Shown here: positions 27,388 through 35,957 of the stretch, piece after piece | Numbering within the stretch: position 1 is the first letter of the stretch | How the letters are laid out: each line of letters opens with the position of its first letter | Notes under the pieces: model-generated | The model's database searches: none | Told to the model about the DNA's origin: nothing | What the model saw: the letters and a program-made list of their open reading frames with translations, nothing else | Source: an uncultured Bacteriovoracaceae bacterium | Lineage (GTDB): Bacteria; Bdellovibrionota; Bacteriovoracia; Bacteriovoracales; Bacteriovoracaceae | Direction of reading: 5' to 3' | DNA length: 64,000 nucleotides | Assembly (NCBI GenBank): GCA_950054155.1 | Contig: CATLOT010000008.1 | Span: forward strand, 1 to 64,000 | Program-made: the position numbers and the translations under genes

Positions 27388-28716
27388 GTGGCCTTTGAGC
27401 AATTAAATTTATTACCAGAAATAGGGGAGTTCTTAAAAGAGAACTCCCTCAAGCAACCGACAGAAGTTCAGTCAAAGAGTATCCCTCCTCTGTTAAAAGG
27501 AGAGGATGTAAGCGTGCTGGCGCAAACAGGATCTGGTAAAACTCTTGCTTACACCATACCTCTTTTTCATCGTCTAAAAATGAATGACGATGATATTCCG
27601 ATGGAGAGTCAATTTGGCGCTCCTCGAGGAATTATTTTGACGCCAACGCGTGAACTTAATCATCAGGTTTTTAAGGTGAGTAAGTCTGTCGCCCACCATG
27701 CCAAACTTCGTGTGCGTACACTGGTGGGAGGAGATAAGGGAAAGAGAAGTCGACGTCTTAATGAAGAGGCCTTTGATATTCTTATTTCTAGTCCGGGTCG
27801 TTTACTCAGTTCACTGGAGCGTAAAGAAATTAGCGCTGTACTTTTAGAGATGATAATTTTTGATGAAGCTGATCAGCTTCTTGATATGGGCTTTTCTCGT
27901 GAGCTTAAAAAAATTAATGAACTCATCGCCAAACAGAAGATTGATTTTCAAGTGGCGCTCTTTAGTGCAACTTGGCCTGCCCAATACCAAAATTTTCTTG
28001 CAGATATTTTTCCAAGCCGTCAATTTAAAGAAGTTGTCTGCCAAGGGGGAGTTCAGCTTAAAAGAAATATCGAAACCTACAATATTCACTGTGGTGTTCG
28101 GGAAAAAAAGAACCTTCTCAATGCCTTTTTAAAAGAGCAGGGAAAAGGGACTGGTGTTGTCTTTGTTAACCGCAAAGAAGATGTTCTTAAAATTTTAGAA
28201 GAAGTTAGAAAAGAATTTCCTCGTCGTAAGGTCAATGCTCTTCATGGTGGTCTTAGCCAAGGGGAGAGAAAGAAGGCCTTTGAAGAGTTTAGAAATAAAG
28301 GGGGAATTCTTCTCGCCTCTGATATCGCAGCTCGTGGCCTGGATATTGATAGTTTAGGTTGGGTCCTTAACTACGACCTTCCTTTTGAGGCCGTTTACTA
28401 TATTCACCGCTGCGGGCGAACAGGCCGTGCCGGAAAGCTAGGGCGTGTTTACAACTTTGTCACTGCAGGGGATTCAAAACTGATGGGAAGAATCAATGAA
28501 GCGATTCTCTCGCAAAGCTCTCTTGCTCTTAAACCACTTGATGGACCTAAAGGGCAAAGCCAAAAAGCTCCGCAAAAGAAGACCAATAAGAAGAAGGTCA
28601 CAAAGAAAGTCGCTAAGAAAGCGGCCCGTTCTAAGAAAGCTCAAAGTGCTCGCCGAAGTGCCACAGCAAGAGTGACCAAGAAAACTCCACGCTATAAAAA
28701 GAAGAAGAAAAAATAG
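27388..28716 (+). CDS. DEAD-box ATP-dependent RNA helicase
   Basis: RNA helicase of 442 aa starting at GTG with AAGGAAA upstream. All motifs are present: Q-motif region (LKQPTEVQSKSIPPLL), motif I AQTGSGKT, Ia PTRELNHQ, II DEAD in IIFDEADQLLD, III SAT in LFSATWP, and VI HRCGRTGRAG. The last 60 residues are a Lys/Arg tail likely to bind RNA, as in RhlE/RhlB-type proteins. It probably acts in ribosome assembly or mRNA turnover. It is followed after 10 bases by a small lipoprotein gene on the same strand. Confidence 0.92.
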   Translation: MAFEQLNLLPEIGEFLKENSLKQPTEVQSKSIPPLLKGEDVSVLAQTGSGKTLAYTIPLFHRLKMNDDDIPMESQFGAPRGIILTPTRELNHQVFKVSKSVAHHAKLRVRTLVGGDKGKRSRRLNEEAFDILISSPGRLLSSLERKEISAVLLEMIIFDEADQLLDMGFSRELKKINELIAKQKIDFQVALFSATWPAQYQNFLADIFPSRQFKEVVCQGGVQLKRNIETYNIHCGVREKKNLLNAFLKEQGKGTGVVFVNRKEDVLKILEEVRKEFPRRKVNALHGGLSQGERKKAFEEFRNKGGILLASDIAARGLDIDSLGWVLNYDLPFEAVYYIHRCGRTGRAGKLGRVYNFVTAGDSKLMGRINEAILSQSSLALKPLDGPKGQSQKAPQKKTNKKKVTKKVAKKAARSKKAQSARRSATARVTKKTPRYKKKKKK

Positions 28717-28726
28717 GAAAGCCTTC

Positions 28727-29149
28727 ATGAGAGTCATAATGACAACACTACTTCTCTTTATCCTTGCTAGCTGTAGCTGCAAGAAAGAGGAGGTCTTGTG
28801 GAGTCAGCTTGATATGTGGAAGATGGCCTATGAGTTTGATAAAACCATCGAAGTTGTGCCTATTCCAGATACACCCGAAGGTGCTCTAAAACGAGTTCTT
28901 TGTAGCAACTACCGTTCAGAGGGTTGCACGATAGGGACGGGAAAGAGAATTAAAATTCGTCTCGTGGAAATACTCGTTCTTCGCTACGATAGTGCTCGCA
29001 ACGCTTGCCTTGCAGCCCTTGAAATTGGTCAATGGCACGCTAAGAATTGGCTCTTTGATGATGTGACCAATGAGCCGGTGTTGATCGACTTTGTTCAAAA
29101 AGTATTCGATGCCAAGAAACCTAAAGAGATTGCTGATTGCGAACTTTAG
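28727..29149 (+). CDS. Small lipoprotein of unknown function
   Basis: 140 aa with a lipoprotein signal ending LASC (Cys16). The mature part contains five further cysteines (CSCKK, LCSNYRSEGC, ACLAAL, ADC), suggesting disulfides. Ribosome-binding site AGGAAAG. Its stop overlaps that of the convergent globin gene by 4 bases (TTAG). No family is recognised. It follows the helicase by 10 bases, so it is probably in the same transcript. Confidence 0.7.
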   Translation: MRVIMTTLLLFILASCSCKKEEVLWSQLDMWKMAYEFDKTIEVVPIPDTPEGALKRVLCSNYRSEGCTIGTGKRIKIRLVEILVLRYDSARNACLAALEIGQWHAKNWLFDDVTNEPVLIDFVQKVFDAKKPKEIADCEL

Positions 29150-29562
29150 GGAAAGAGTATCTTATTTCTTAAAAAGATTTCTTGAAAGTGTTTCACCTTC
29201 TCTCGCCAAACCTCAGTGAGAGCATGCTCTGGTTGTTCATTTAACGTTTCATTGAAGAGGAGTACCCAACGATTCACTTCGCCTTTTCTCACCCTTAATT
29301 TCTTATGAATGGAAATAAGAGAGAATGGGTCACTCTTATCGGGGAGGGGGGTACCTAGGAGTTGGTTCTTCCAAAAGTCATTAATTCGTGGAAGATGATG
29401 AGCAAATGCATCTAGCGGAGGCTGTAAAGGATGGACGTCACCCTCCGCTAGAGCAATTTTTCTAAATTGATAACCAATCAAGAAGTCTTTGGTCGCCTTA
29501 TCATAGAAGGCCCTGACGACATCCTCGATATAGTCATTAGCCCTTTGATTAGATTCGGCCAT
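29146..29562 (-). CDS. Group III truncated haemoglobin-like protein
   Basis: 138-aa globin. The pattern matches group III truncated globins: YQFRK with a B10-type tyrosine, RINDFWKNQLLGTP, then SIHKKLRVRKGEVNRWVLLFNETL, in which the His is the probable proximal haem ligand. Such proteins bind O2, NO or peroxide. I chose ATG at 29562, with CAGGAG just upstream; an in-frame ATG at 29622 would add 20 residues inside the neighbouring gene. It overlaps the end of the DksA/TraR-type gene by 14 bases, so translational coupling is likely. Function inferred from fold only. Confidence 0.7.
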   Translation of the reverse strand: MAESNQRANDYIEDVVRAFYDKATKDFLIGYQFRKIALAEGDVHPLQPPLDAFAHHLPRINDFWKNQLLGTPLPDKSDPFSLISIHKKLRVRKGEVNRWVLLFNETLNEQPEHALTEVWREKVKHFQEIFLRNKILFP

Positions 29563-29998
29563 ACTCCTGAGCCGTTTTCCCGAGAGACTTTGAAACTTTC
29601 TTGTAGAGCTTTGATTTCTCATTCATTTCAGAGTCTTCTTTACATGTAATACACATATCCGCTACGGGACGGGCCATAAGTCTTTCAAATGGGATTTCAG
29701 CATCACATTCTTTGCAAAGACCGTATTCACCGTTGGTAACGTCTTGAAGGGTTTTAGTGATTTTTTTAACGAGAAAGCCTTGGCGAGAAAGAAGTCTGGC
29801 CTCTTGCTCTTTTTCTCTGTTGTTGTTGGCCGCATCGACTTGTTCCTTTTGTTCATTAGGGTCGAGGGCGTATTGAGTTTGATCGGAAATCTTGTTGAGG
29901 ATATCTTCCTTTTGAGCGAGAAGAAGGTCCTCGAGTTGTTTAAGTTGAGCATCTGTAAGATGACTGTTGCGTCTCTGTACTTTTCCCATGGATGTCAC
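29549..29998 (-). CDS. DksA/TraR-family zinc-finger protein
   Basis: 149 aa. N-terminal coiled coil (LTDAQLKQLEDLLLAQKEDILNKI) followed by a C4 zinc finger, YGLCKECDAEIPFERLMARP to CITCKED, with both Cys pairs intact. DksA proteins enter the RNA polymerase secondary channel and work with ppGpp. The tip motif cannot be assigned with confidence, so it could be a paralogue rather than DksA itself. The gene overlaps the downstream globin gene by 14 bases. A 199-base gap on the other side separates it from the zinc-ribbon gene. Confidence 0.85.
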   Translation of the reverse strand: MTSMGKVQRRNSHLTDAQLKQLEDLLLAQKEDILNKISDQTQYALDPNEQKEQVDAANNNREKEQEARLLSRQGFLVKKITKTLQDVTNGEYGLCKECDAEIPFERLMARPVADMCITCKEDSEMNEKSKLYKKVSKSLGKTAQEYGRI

Positions 29999-30197
29999 TC
30001 CTGTAGTGTGTTCATTTTTAGTTCTCTCTCTAACTTCCGCCGCTCTTCCTGAGCACCTTGTTTGTTAAAAATTGAACTCGCCTATTGTTGTAGTGTAAGA
30101 AAATCCTATATCTGAAACCATTCGTAAATAATGTACTTCTAACAAAAGGTGACAGCTAAATGACAATGCGCCAAAGAATCTCTTTAAAATCAATATG

Positions 30198-30563
30198 TTA
30201 GAGTGCTTCGGTGTCAGCGGGGAATGGTGCCTCGCAATAGGGGCAGAACGTCCAAAATTGAAGGTCGAGATTTTGACGGCACTTTTGACAGGTGTAAGGC
30301 TTCTCAAGGTCAAGAAACTCATCGCTCCCAGCAACAAAGAGATCTTTTCTCATGGCCCTAATGGTAACGGAGTGAGCTTTGTAGTGACCCGGATTAAGGG
30401 GATCAGGTTTAAACATACCTGGACTGATCTTATCATCCGGTCGGATATTTACTTTAACTTCTTCCTCTGCTTGAGGGGTGAAGTGATTGGCACCAATGGC
30501 ATTGGTGGCGCTCATCAGTTTTTGATAAAAGGCATCTGTATCTGGATTTCTTTTCTTACTCAT
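30198..30563 (-). CDS. Zinc-ribbon protein of unknown function
   Basis: 121 aa. The last third holds two CxxC knuckles, CQKC and CPYC, separated by 13 residues, a zinc-ribbon typical of nucleic-acid or protein binding. The N-terminal 85 residues have no recognised domain. Its start overlaps the upstream helical-repeat gene by 4 bases (ATGA), implying translational coupling. No function assigned. Confidence 0.7.
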   Translation of the reverse strand: MSKKRNPDTDAFYQKLMSATNAIGANHFTPQAEEEVKVNIRPDDKISPGMFKPDPLNPGHYKAHSVTIRAMRKDLFVAGSDEFLDLEKPYTCQKCRQNLDLQFWTFCPYCEAPFPADTEAL

Positions 30564-31117
30564 ATTCTTCCTTGAGGGCTCCAGCGCTTAATGAGAAAGT
30601 CCACAAGGTCTTGGCTATTTTTCTTATGCTTATTAAAAAGGGCAGTGATCCCAGGCCTTGCTTTTAAGACATCCTCTTTAAGCATTATACTTTGATGGCC
30701 GAGGGATTCAATCGTTCGTAATGTCCACTCCACAACCTCGGGATCTTGGTGTTTAAGAAGGGGAGGAATCGCCTTCATAAAAGCAAAGGGAATTCTCTCT
30801 CCTTGTCTTTCACACTCTTCAATGATGACCTTTAAAGCAGCGTTAAGGGTGTAAATGAGAAGTTGGGATTCATTGCGCTCAGAAAGTACCTTACAGATGG
30901 GCTCAACAAAATCAAGAGAACCACGCTTTGAATGATCAAGGACACAGAGGATAGGCATAAATGATTCTTCTGGTGCCTGTTTACTATTTAATTCATTGAG
31001 GTGCCCAATAGAAAAGGTAATCTCTTCACTTGTAAGAGTATAGAGAGGGCGTTCGCCTCGTTCTAATTTTCCTAGAGTTTCTTTAAATAGCGTATTGAGT
31101 TCGTCAGGATTGATCAT
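30560..31117 (-). CDS. HEAT-repeat-like helical protein
   Basis: 185 aa, almost entirely helical in pattern with repeated units such as FMPILCVLDHSKRGSLDFVEPICKVL and HQDPEVVEWTLRTIESLGHQSIML, suggesting a small HEAT/ARM-type solenoid. Such modules bind partner proteins. It is translationally coupled to the zinc-ribbon protein downstream, so the two may form a complex (inference). Divergent from the 31196 gene with 78 bases between starts. Confidence 0.6.
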   Translation of the reverse strand: MINPDELNTLFKETLGKLERGERPLYTLTSEEITFSIGHLNELNSKQAPEESFMPILCVLDHSKRGSLDFVEPICKVLSERNESQLLIYTLNAALKVIIEECERQGERIPFAFMKAIPPLLKHQDPEVVEWTLRTIESLGHQSIMLKEDVLKARPGITALFNKHKKNSQDLVDFLIKRWSPQGRI

Positions 31118-31195
31118 GGGTAAACTATAGCATGAGGGCTCATCGAATTGAAATCGTGTTACACTTATTGTGATTATATTTTGAGGATGAATGAA

Positions 31196-31630
31196 ATGGT
31201 CAAGATTCGAGAGTTATCTGATAAGCAGTTGGTCGCGCAGCTTGAAAAGTATGAAAAGATCTACCTTCAATTAGTTGGTGAACGAGAGAAGCGTGTTAAG
31301 CGTGGCACCGTTGAAGAAGTTCTTCTTACTCAAAGAGAAAAGCAAGAATTAAAAGCCTCTCAAATTGAAGAAGAGGTTTTTAAAGAAGAGCCGCAAGAAG
31401 ACCAAAGCAGTGATGATAAAACTCAAGCCTTCCATTTAAAGTTTGATGATGCAGAAATCCTTAATATGGAAAAAGAAAAAGAAGCTGAGGCGATAGCTAA
31501 AGAGCCTGTGGAAGATGATGAAGTGCGTGTCACGCAGCTTTTAAAGCTGACCAAGGAGCAAATGGCGGAGCTTAAAAAGCCCGCTGTTAAAAAGGTCACA
31601 AAGAAGAAGAAAGTCCGAAAGAAGTCCTAA
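31196..31630 (+). CDS. Coiled-coil, Lys/Glu-rich cytoplasmic protein
   Basis: 144 aa. I chose ATG at 31196 because GAGGA lies 8 bases upstream; earlier in-frame ATGs at 31148 and 31187 lack such a site. The N-terminal 45 residues form a charged helix (KQLVAQLEKYEKIYLQLV), the middle is acidic, and the end is a Lys-rich tail (KKVTKKKKVRKKS). No family is recognised. The tail could bind nucleic acid, but this is not shown. Confidence 0.55.
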   Translation: MVKIRELSDKQLVAQLEKYEKIYLQLVGEREKRVKRGTVEEVLLTQREKQELKASQIEEEVFKEEPQEDQSSDDKTQAFHLKFDDAEILNMEKEKEAEAIAKEPVEDDEVRVTQLLKLTKEQMAELKKPAVKKVTKKKKVRKKS

Positions 31631-31632
31631 AG

Positions 31633-31649
31633 TGTCGAAAATATCGACA
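31633..31649. promoter_or_regulatory. Inverted repeat after the coiled-coil gene
   Basis: TGTCGA-AAATA-TCGACA is a perfect 6-bp inverted repeat immediately after the stop of the preceding gene and 95 bases ahead of the secreted-protein gene. There is no T-run, so an operator for the downstream gene is at least as likely as a terminator. Confidence 0.3.
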
Positions 31650-31743
31650 TATAATCTTTACCTCAAAAAGCCTCTATAAGCTCCCATACTCCTTAATTCT
31701 GGTAATCTCCTTAGCATTAAAATTATCTACGAGGAGAATACTA

Positions 31744-32058
31744 ATGCTTAAGATCATAGCGTTAATCGGAATACTTTCACTAAGTGCCCAAGCTGAGACA
31801 CGGACTGAGTTTATAGAAAGTACAAGTCACCAAATTTCAGTTGACCAAAGAATTAGAGGCGCCATTTTAACTGTTCATAACTCAATAAAGCACTTCGGTG
31901 TTGAGGGGTTTAACTATGGATATGCCTGCCAAGATATAGGAAAAGCACAGCTCGCCATTGATATTGCCATTCAGACAAAAATGAATATGGACATCGATCT
32001 CGACAAGCTATCTGATGATATCGATTCCATTCAAGATAAAATTTGCGTGAGAAAATAG
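31744..32058 (+). CDS. Small secreted protein of unknown function
   Basis: 104 aa with a signal peptide ending SAQA at about 17. The mature part is a helical domain with two cysteines (YACQDIG and KICVRK) that could pair. Ribosome-binding site CGAGGAGAA. No family is recognised. It ends at a bidirectional terminator shared with the FHA gene. Confidence 0.6.
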   Translation: MLKIIALIGILSLSAQAETRTEFIESTSHQISVDQRIRGAILTVHNSIKHFGVEGFNYGYACQDIGKAQLAIDIAIQTKMNMDIDLDKLSDDIDSIQDKICVRK

Positions 32059-32074
32059 AGTTTACGCAGAAGGG

Positions 32075-32098
32075 TAGGGCCATTGTTTTTCGGCCCTA
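32075..32098 (+). terminator. Terminator between secreted-protein and FHA genes
   Basis: TAGGGCC (32075-32081) and GGCCCTA (32092-32098) form a 7-bp perfect stem around a T-rich loop, followed by AGCCTTTTTCTTTTT. It terminates the plus-strand gene. The right arm contains the stop codon of the convergent FHA gene, so it may also serve the minus strand less efficiently. Confidence 0.65.
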
Positions 32099-32602
32099 AG
32101 CCTTTTTCTTTTTATTAGAGCGCTCTAGCATCTCTTTTGCCTTTCCTAAATTGCCTTTACCGCCGACCACAGTGACTTCTTTGAGTCCGTGGTGATCGCC
32201 ATCAAAGAGTTGTTCTTTTTCTTCTTCTTTGCCTTGAATGAGAGTGATACTTTTATTAAAAGAGTACTTCTTCCCAGGCTTACGTAAAAGTTGATTTGTC
32301 GAAAGGCTCATATGAGAGCTTGCAAAGCGAAGATAGGCCTCACCAATCTGGACGATATCATCAAGAAAAATTTGCGTTCTTTTTATCGGATGATTGTTTA
32401 TAAAGGTTCCATTCTTACTGTCAAGGTCGACAACCCACCACTTACCTTGCTTATATTCAAGCATACAATGGGCTTTGGAAGCACCATCCTCATTGAGAAC
32501 AATATCACTCTTGTCACCATCACGTCCCACAATGATTTGACTCGATCCCGTTTCATAAAAAGAGGACACACTATTTTCGACGACTTCAAAGACTACTTTC
32601 AT
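32096..32602 (-). CDS. FHA-domain protein coupled to beta-oxidation genes
   Basis: 168 aa. Residues 1-95 are a forkhead-associated domain with the core signature IVGRDGDKSDIVLNEDGASKAHC and DLDSKNGTFINN (Arg26 and the Asn-Gly turn), which binds phosphothreonine. The C-terminal 70 residues are charged and low-complexity. The ATG overlaps the stop of the FadJ-type gene (ATGA), so translation is coupled to fatty-acid oxidation. A regulatory link between Ser/Thr phosphorylation and beta-oxidation is a reasonable guess; no kinase is nearby. Confidence 0.8.
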   Translation of the reverse strand: MKVVFEVVENSVSSFYETGSSQIIVGRDGDKSDIVLNEDGASKAHCMLEYKQGKWWVVDLDSKNGTFINNHPIKRTQIFLDDIVQIGEAYLRFASSHMSLSTNQLLRKPGKKYSFNKSITLIQGKEEEKEQLFDGDHHGLKEVTVVGGKGNLGKAKEMLERSNKKKKA

Positions 32603-34764
32603 GACTCCTCCAGGAGTGCATCAGCAAGAATCTCTCTTGCTTCATGTAAACTATTATAGTTCTTATTAATAAGAGTTTTGAGTATTTTTGGGGGGCTAAA
32701 ACGCTCTCCCCATTGCAGCGCCATCGCTTGCAAGTCCTGAAGAAAGAGCTCATTACTCATTGAGTGGCAGGCGCTGACAACACCACCTGTTTCCGCGGGG
32801 AATCCCCACACGAGCAGGGAGGCGACATCACCTTCATAGGCGGTGTTAAGGACACCTTCTTCAAAGCACTTCATTGTTTCAACTAATTGGATATTAAAAA
32901 GGCGCTTTTTGATATCTTCAAAAGAAATTGGATTGGTGGGATCCTTTGGTTTTTCATACTCTTTTATCGCATCACAAAGCTCAGGCTCTGGCGAATAATT
33001 ATAGAAACCTTTTAAGGAACGTGAACCAAGGCGCTCTAGTTTTTGAGTAAATCGTGAAACGATACCGAGGATTTTTTGATCAATGGAATCGCGTATAAGC
33101 TCTTGGCCGCTCGCCTTGATTTGTGAGTGAAGGTATCCTTCAACCATAGGAAGAGAGAGATGATCGGCGAGTGATAAGGGGCTCTGAGGAAAGCCTAGAG
33201 CTAAACCTGCGTTCTCAATAACAGAGGGACTCATCCCTTCAATCAAGCATCTTAGCCCTTCTGCGATATAACTCATCATAATTCGTGTGGTGAAAAAACC
33301 TTCGCCATCTCTTATGACGACAGGAGTTTTCTCTAGTTGATGAACAATTTTTAGAGCGTGGATAAGAGCATTTTGTGATGTTTTATCACCTTTTATAATT
33401 TCTCCAAGAGGCACCTCTTTGACAGGGGAGAAGAAGTGAAGACCAACGAAGCGATCTCTATGGTGAATATTTTCACTCAAGGATTGAAGGCTAAAACTTG
33501 ATGTATTCGTGATGAGGATCGTCTCTTTGGGGATCACTTCCTCAATTTTCGCGTAGAGATCCTTTTTTAATTGGAGGTTCTCATCGATTGTTTCAATGAT
33601 AACCTCACACTGAGCGAGGTCACTTATATTTGATAGTGTCTTTATATTGGCGAGTATCGTTTCTTTGGCGAACTTTGTGACATCGTTACGCTTTAGTTTT
33701 TCTTCAAGGTCTTTTTGGATTAATCCTCTGCCCATTTCTGTGCTTGTCAGGTCTTTATCGAGAAGAAGTACTTGATGGTTTGTTGCCGCTAGGAGTTCGC
33801 TTATGCCTCTCCCCATAACTCCAGCACCAATGACTCCAATACTTCGTGGTGGAGAGAGTTGATCCTTTTTCTGAGCTCCTATTTTTCGGCAATAATTGAC
33901 ACCATAGTAAAGTGTTTGAATCATTCTTTGGGTGCTTTCAAGTTCGAAAAGTTCAGCAAATGATTGTGATTCAACAATAGAAGCTGCTTCTGGTGGAAGA
34001 AGACTAGTTTCGTAGAGGCAATTAAGTATTCGTTTAGGAGCTTCGCCCTTTCCACGATAATCAAGTTCGATTTGAGCGGCCATGTTAGAAAAGAATTCCT
34101 GACCCTCTTTTGAGTATGCAGAAAGGGAAGGAGTTCTTTTCTTTTCATTTTCTGGAATGACTTCATACTGTTGGATAAAAGCGATAGCATTCTCAATGAG
34201 ATCGTTCTTTGTTTCAACAAGGGCATCAATTAGGCCATGCTCTTTTGCTTTGAGAGGAGTATACTTTTCACCTTCAAGAAGTATTCTCAGTGAGCCCTTA
34301 ACTCCAATAAGAGAGGAAAGTCTACGCGTCCCTCCCGCTGCTGGCATGAGACCCATCTTGACCTCTGGAAAGCCTATTTTGATGGTGTGATGGTTGATCG
34401 CAATACGATAGTCACAGGCTAGGGCGAGTTCAAGGCCAACCCCTAGAGCACTTCCATTGATCGCTGCAACTACGGGACGTGGCCACTGTTCAAGGTCGTT
34501 AAAAACTTTTTGAAGCCTTTGACTAAAATCAAAGATCTCCATCGCCGTTTTTCCTTTGGTAAAAGCACTAATGTCTGCTCCAAGAAGGAACTCTTTATGA
34601 GAACTTGTGAAGATAAGTCCTAAAGTGTTCTTGTCGCGGATGATTTCTTCAACAAGAGTTTCAAGGTGAGTGATGAAGGCTTCATTGATAAGATTTTTAC
34701 CGGTCTCCCTATTTTCTAAGGAGAGGGTGATGATATCGTTTTCCATGCGCTGAATATTAATCAT
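32599..34764 (-). CDS. Bifunctional enoyl-CoA hydratase / 3-hydroxyacyl-CoA dehydrogenase, FadJ/FadB type
   Basis: Multifunctional alpha subunit of the beta-oxidation complex, 721 aa. The N-terminal hydratase (about 1-190) has GADISAF for the oxyanion hole and GFPEVKMGLMPAAGGTRRL with a catalytic Glu. The dehydrogenase begins near 300 with the NAD motif IGVIGAGVMGRGIS and includes NTSSFSLQSL and GLHFFSPVKEVPLGEII with the catalytic His. C-terminal tandem HAD domains complete the chain. It overlaps the thiolase gene upstream and the FHA gene downstream by 4 bases each, forming a tightly coupled operon. Confidence 0.92.
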   Translation of the reverse strand: MINIQRMENDIITLSLENRETGKNLINEAFITHLETLVEEIIRDKNTLGLIFTSSHKEFLLGADISAFTKGKTAMEIFDFSQRLQKVFNDLEQWPRPVVAAINGSALGVGLELALACDYRIAINHHTIKIGFPEVKMGLMPAAGGTRRLSSLIGVKGSLRILLEGEKYTPLKAKEHGLIDALVETKNDLIENAIAFIQQYEVIPENEKKRTPSLSAYSKEGQEFFSNMAAQIELDYRGKGEAPKRILNCLYETSLLPPEAASIVESQSFAELFELESTQRMIQTLYYGVNYCRKIGAQKKDQLSPPRSIGVIGAGVMGRGISELLAATNHQVLLLDKDLTSTEMGRGLIQKDLEEKLKRNDVTKFAKETILANIKTLSNISDLAQCEVIIETIDENLQLKKDLYAKIEEVIPKETILITNTSSFSLQSLSENIHHRDRFVGLHFFSPVKEVPLGEIIKGDKTSQNALIHALKIVHQLEKTPVVIRDGEGFFTTRIMMSYIAEGLRCLIEGMSPSVIENAGLALGFPQSPLSLADHLSLPMVEGYLHSQIKASGQELIRDSIDQKILGIVSRFTQKLERLGSRSLKGFYNYSPEPELCDAIKEYEKPKDPTNPISFEDIKKRLFNIQLVETMKCFEEGVLNTAYEGDVASLLVWGFPAETGGVVSACHSMSNELFLQDLQAMALQWGERFSPPKILKTLINKNYNSLHEAREILADALLEES

Positions 34765-35957
34765 GGATCCACCCTTTCAATAATTGTCGTAACGCCCATA
34801 CCTGAAAAGGTGCCAATGGATACTAAAGCAAGGCGTTGGTTCCTTGCCTCTAACTCATCTAAAGCACTTATGAGGAGCATGGCCCCCGTTGCTCCTTGAG
34901 GATGGCCAAAGGCGATAGAGCCCCCATTGACATTGACTTTTTCGGGGTCCAGTTTAAATTCATCAATAGTGTTTAGTATGACCGAACTAAAACTTTCCTG
35001 TATTTCAAAGAGATCAATATCTTCAATCTCCAGATTCGCCTGCTTTAAGGCCTTCTTGATAGATTGATTCATTCCCTTTACGAGAAGAGAAGAGTCTCCA
35101 CTGGCAACGGCAAAGGATCTTATCTTCGCCCTAGGGCTTAATTCATATTTTTTGGCCATGCGCCCATTCCCTAGAAGGAGAGCAGCGGCGCCGTCTGCAT
35201 TTGGACTTATATTACCAACATGATGAAGATGGGCTATCTTTTCAAGTTCGGGATAGCGGAAAATGGCGCGAAAATCAAAACCTGGGTTTTTAAAGAGAGG
35301 CTCAAAATTGGCGAGTCCCTCCATTGTCGTTCCCGATTTCACCAGCTCATCATAACTGAGAAAGCTATGACCAATTTGCGATTTAATGGGAAGCAGAGAG
35401 TTTTTAAAGGCTGCACGATCTTGAGCAAGAGAAGCTTTCTTATGGGAATGAACCGCCCATTGATCGAGGTCTCTGCGAGAGTACCTCTTAAGACTTGCAA
35501 GAAGGTCGGCTGCCACGCCTTGAGGAATAAAGTTATGCGCAATCTGAGGGTCGCTCATAAGAGATCCTCCATCACTATGAAGAGGAACGCGACTCATGCT
35601 TTCAAGTCCACCAGCAATGAGCAATTGATCTTGACCAGCACTAATTCTTAAAGAAGCTAAATTGACTGATTCAAGTGAGGAAGCGCAGGAACGATTGATC
35701 GTCACCCCCGCGAGAGTAGAAGAAAATCCAGCGTGAAGAGCACATGCTTTTGCTACGAGACCACCTTGCTCTCCCACAGGTGCACCTACTCCTAGAATAA
35801 GATCATCGAGAGACGGAGAAGGGATATTACTTCTGTTTAAGAGTTCTTTGAGAACCTGAGAGGCCAATTCAACTGGCTTTACGACTTGGAGGCTTCCTCC
35901 TTCTTCACCATTTCCTCTTGGTGATCGTAGAGCATCGAAAATGAAGGCATCCTTCAT
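34761..35957 (-). CDS. Thiolase (acetyl-CoA acyltransferase) lacking the C-terminal catalytic cysteine
   Basis: 398 aa. The nucleophile Cys lies in NRSCASSLESVNLAS and the catalytic His in GGSIAFGHPQGATGA. The third catalytic element, the Cys in the family motif C-x-G-G-G-x-G, is absent; the matching C-terminal segment reads SIGTFSGMGVTT. In standard thiolases this Cys acts as acid/base, so activity may be reduced or altered. As first gene of the operon with the FadJ-type subunit, it is the natural partner for beta-oxidation. Overlap of 4 bases with the next gene. Confidence 0.88.
   Translation of the reverse strand: MKDAFIFDALRSPRGNGEEGGSLQVVKPVELASQVLKELLNRSNIPSPSLDDLILGVGAPVGEQGGLVAKACALHAGFSSTLAGVTINRSCASSLESVNLASLRISAGQDQLLIAGGLESMSRVPLHSDGGSLMSDPQIAHNFIPQGVAADLLASLKRYSRRDLDQWAVHSHKKASLAQDRAAFKNSLLPIKSQIGHSFLSYDELVKSGTTMEGLANFEPLFKNPGFDFRAIFRYPELEKIAHLHHVGNISPNADGAAALLLGNGRMAKKYELSPRAKIRSFAVASGDSSLLVKGMNQSIKKALKQANLEIEDIDLFEIQESFSSVILNTIDEFKLDPEKVNVNGGSIAFGHPQGATGAMLLISALDELEARNQRLALVSIGTFSGMGVTTIIERVDP

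Noticed and set aside
29563-29622. Longer globin start at 29622
   Set aside because: The extra residues lie inside the zinc-finger gene, do not resemble globin, and lack a good ribosome-binding site.
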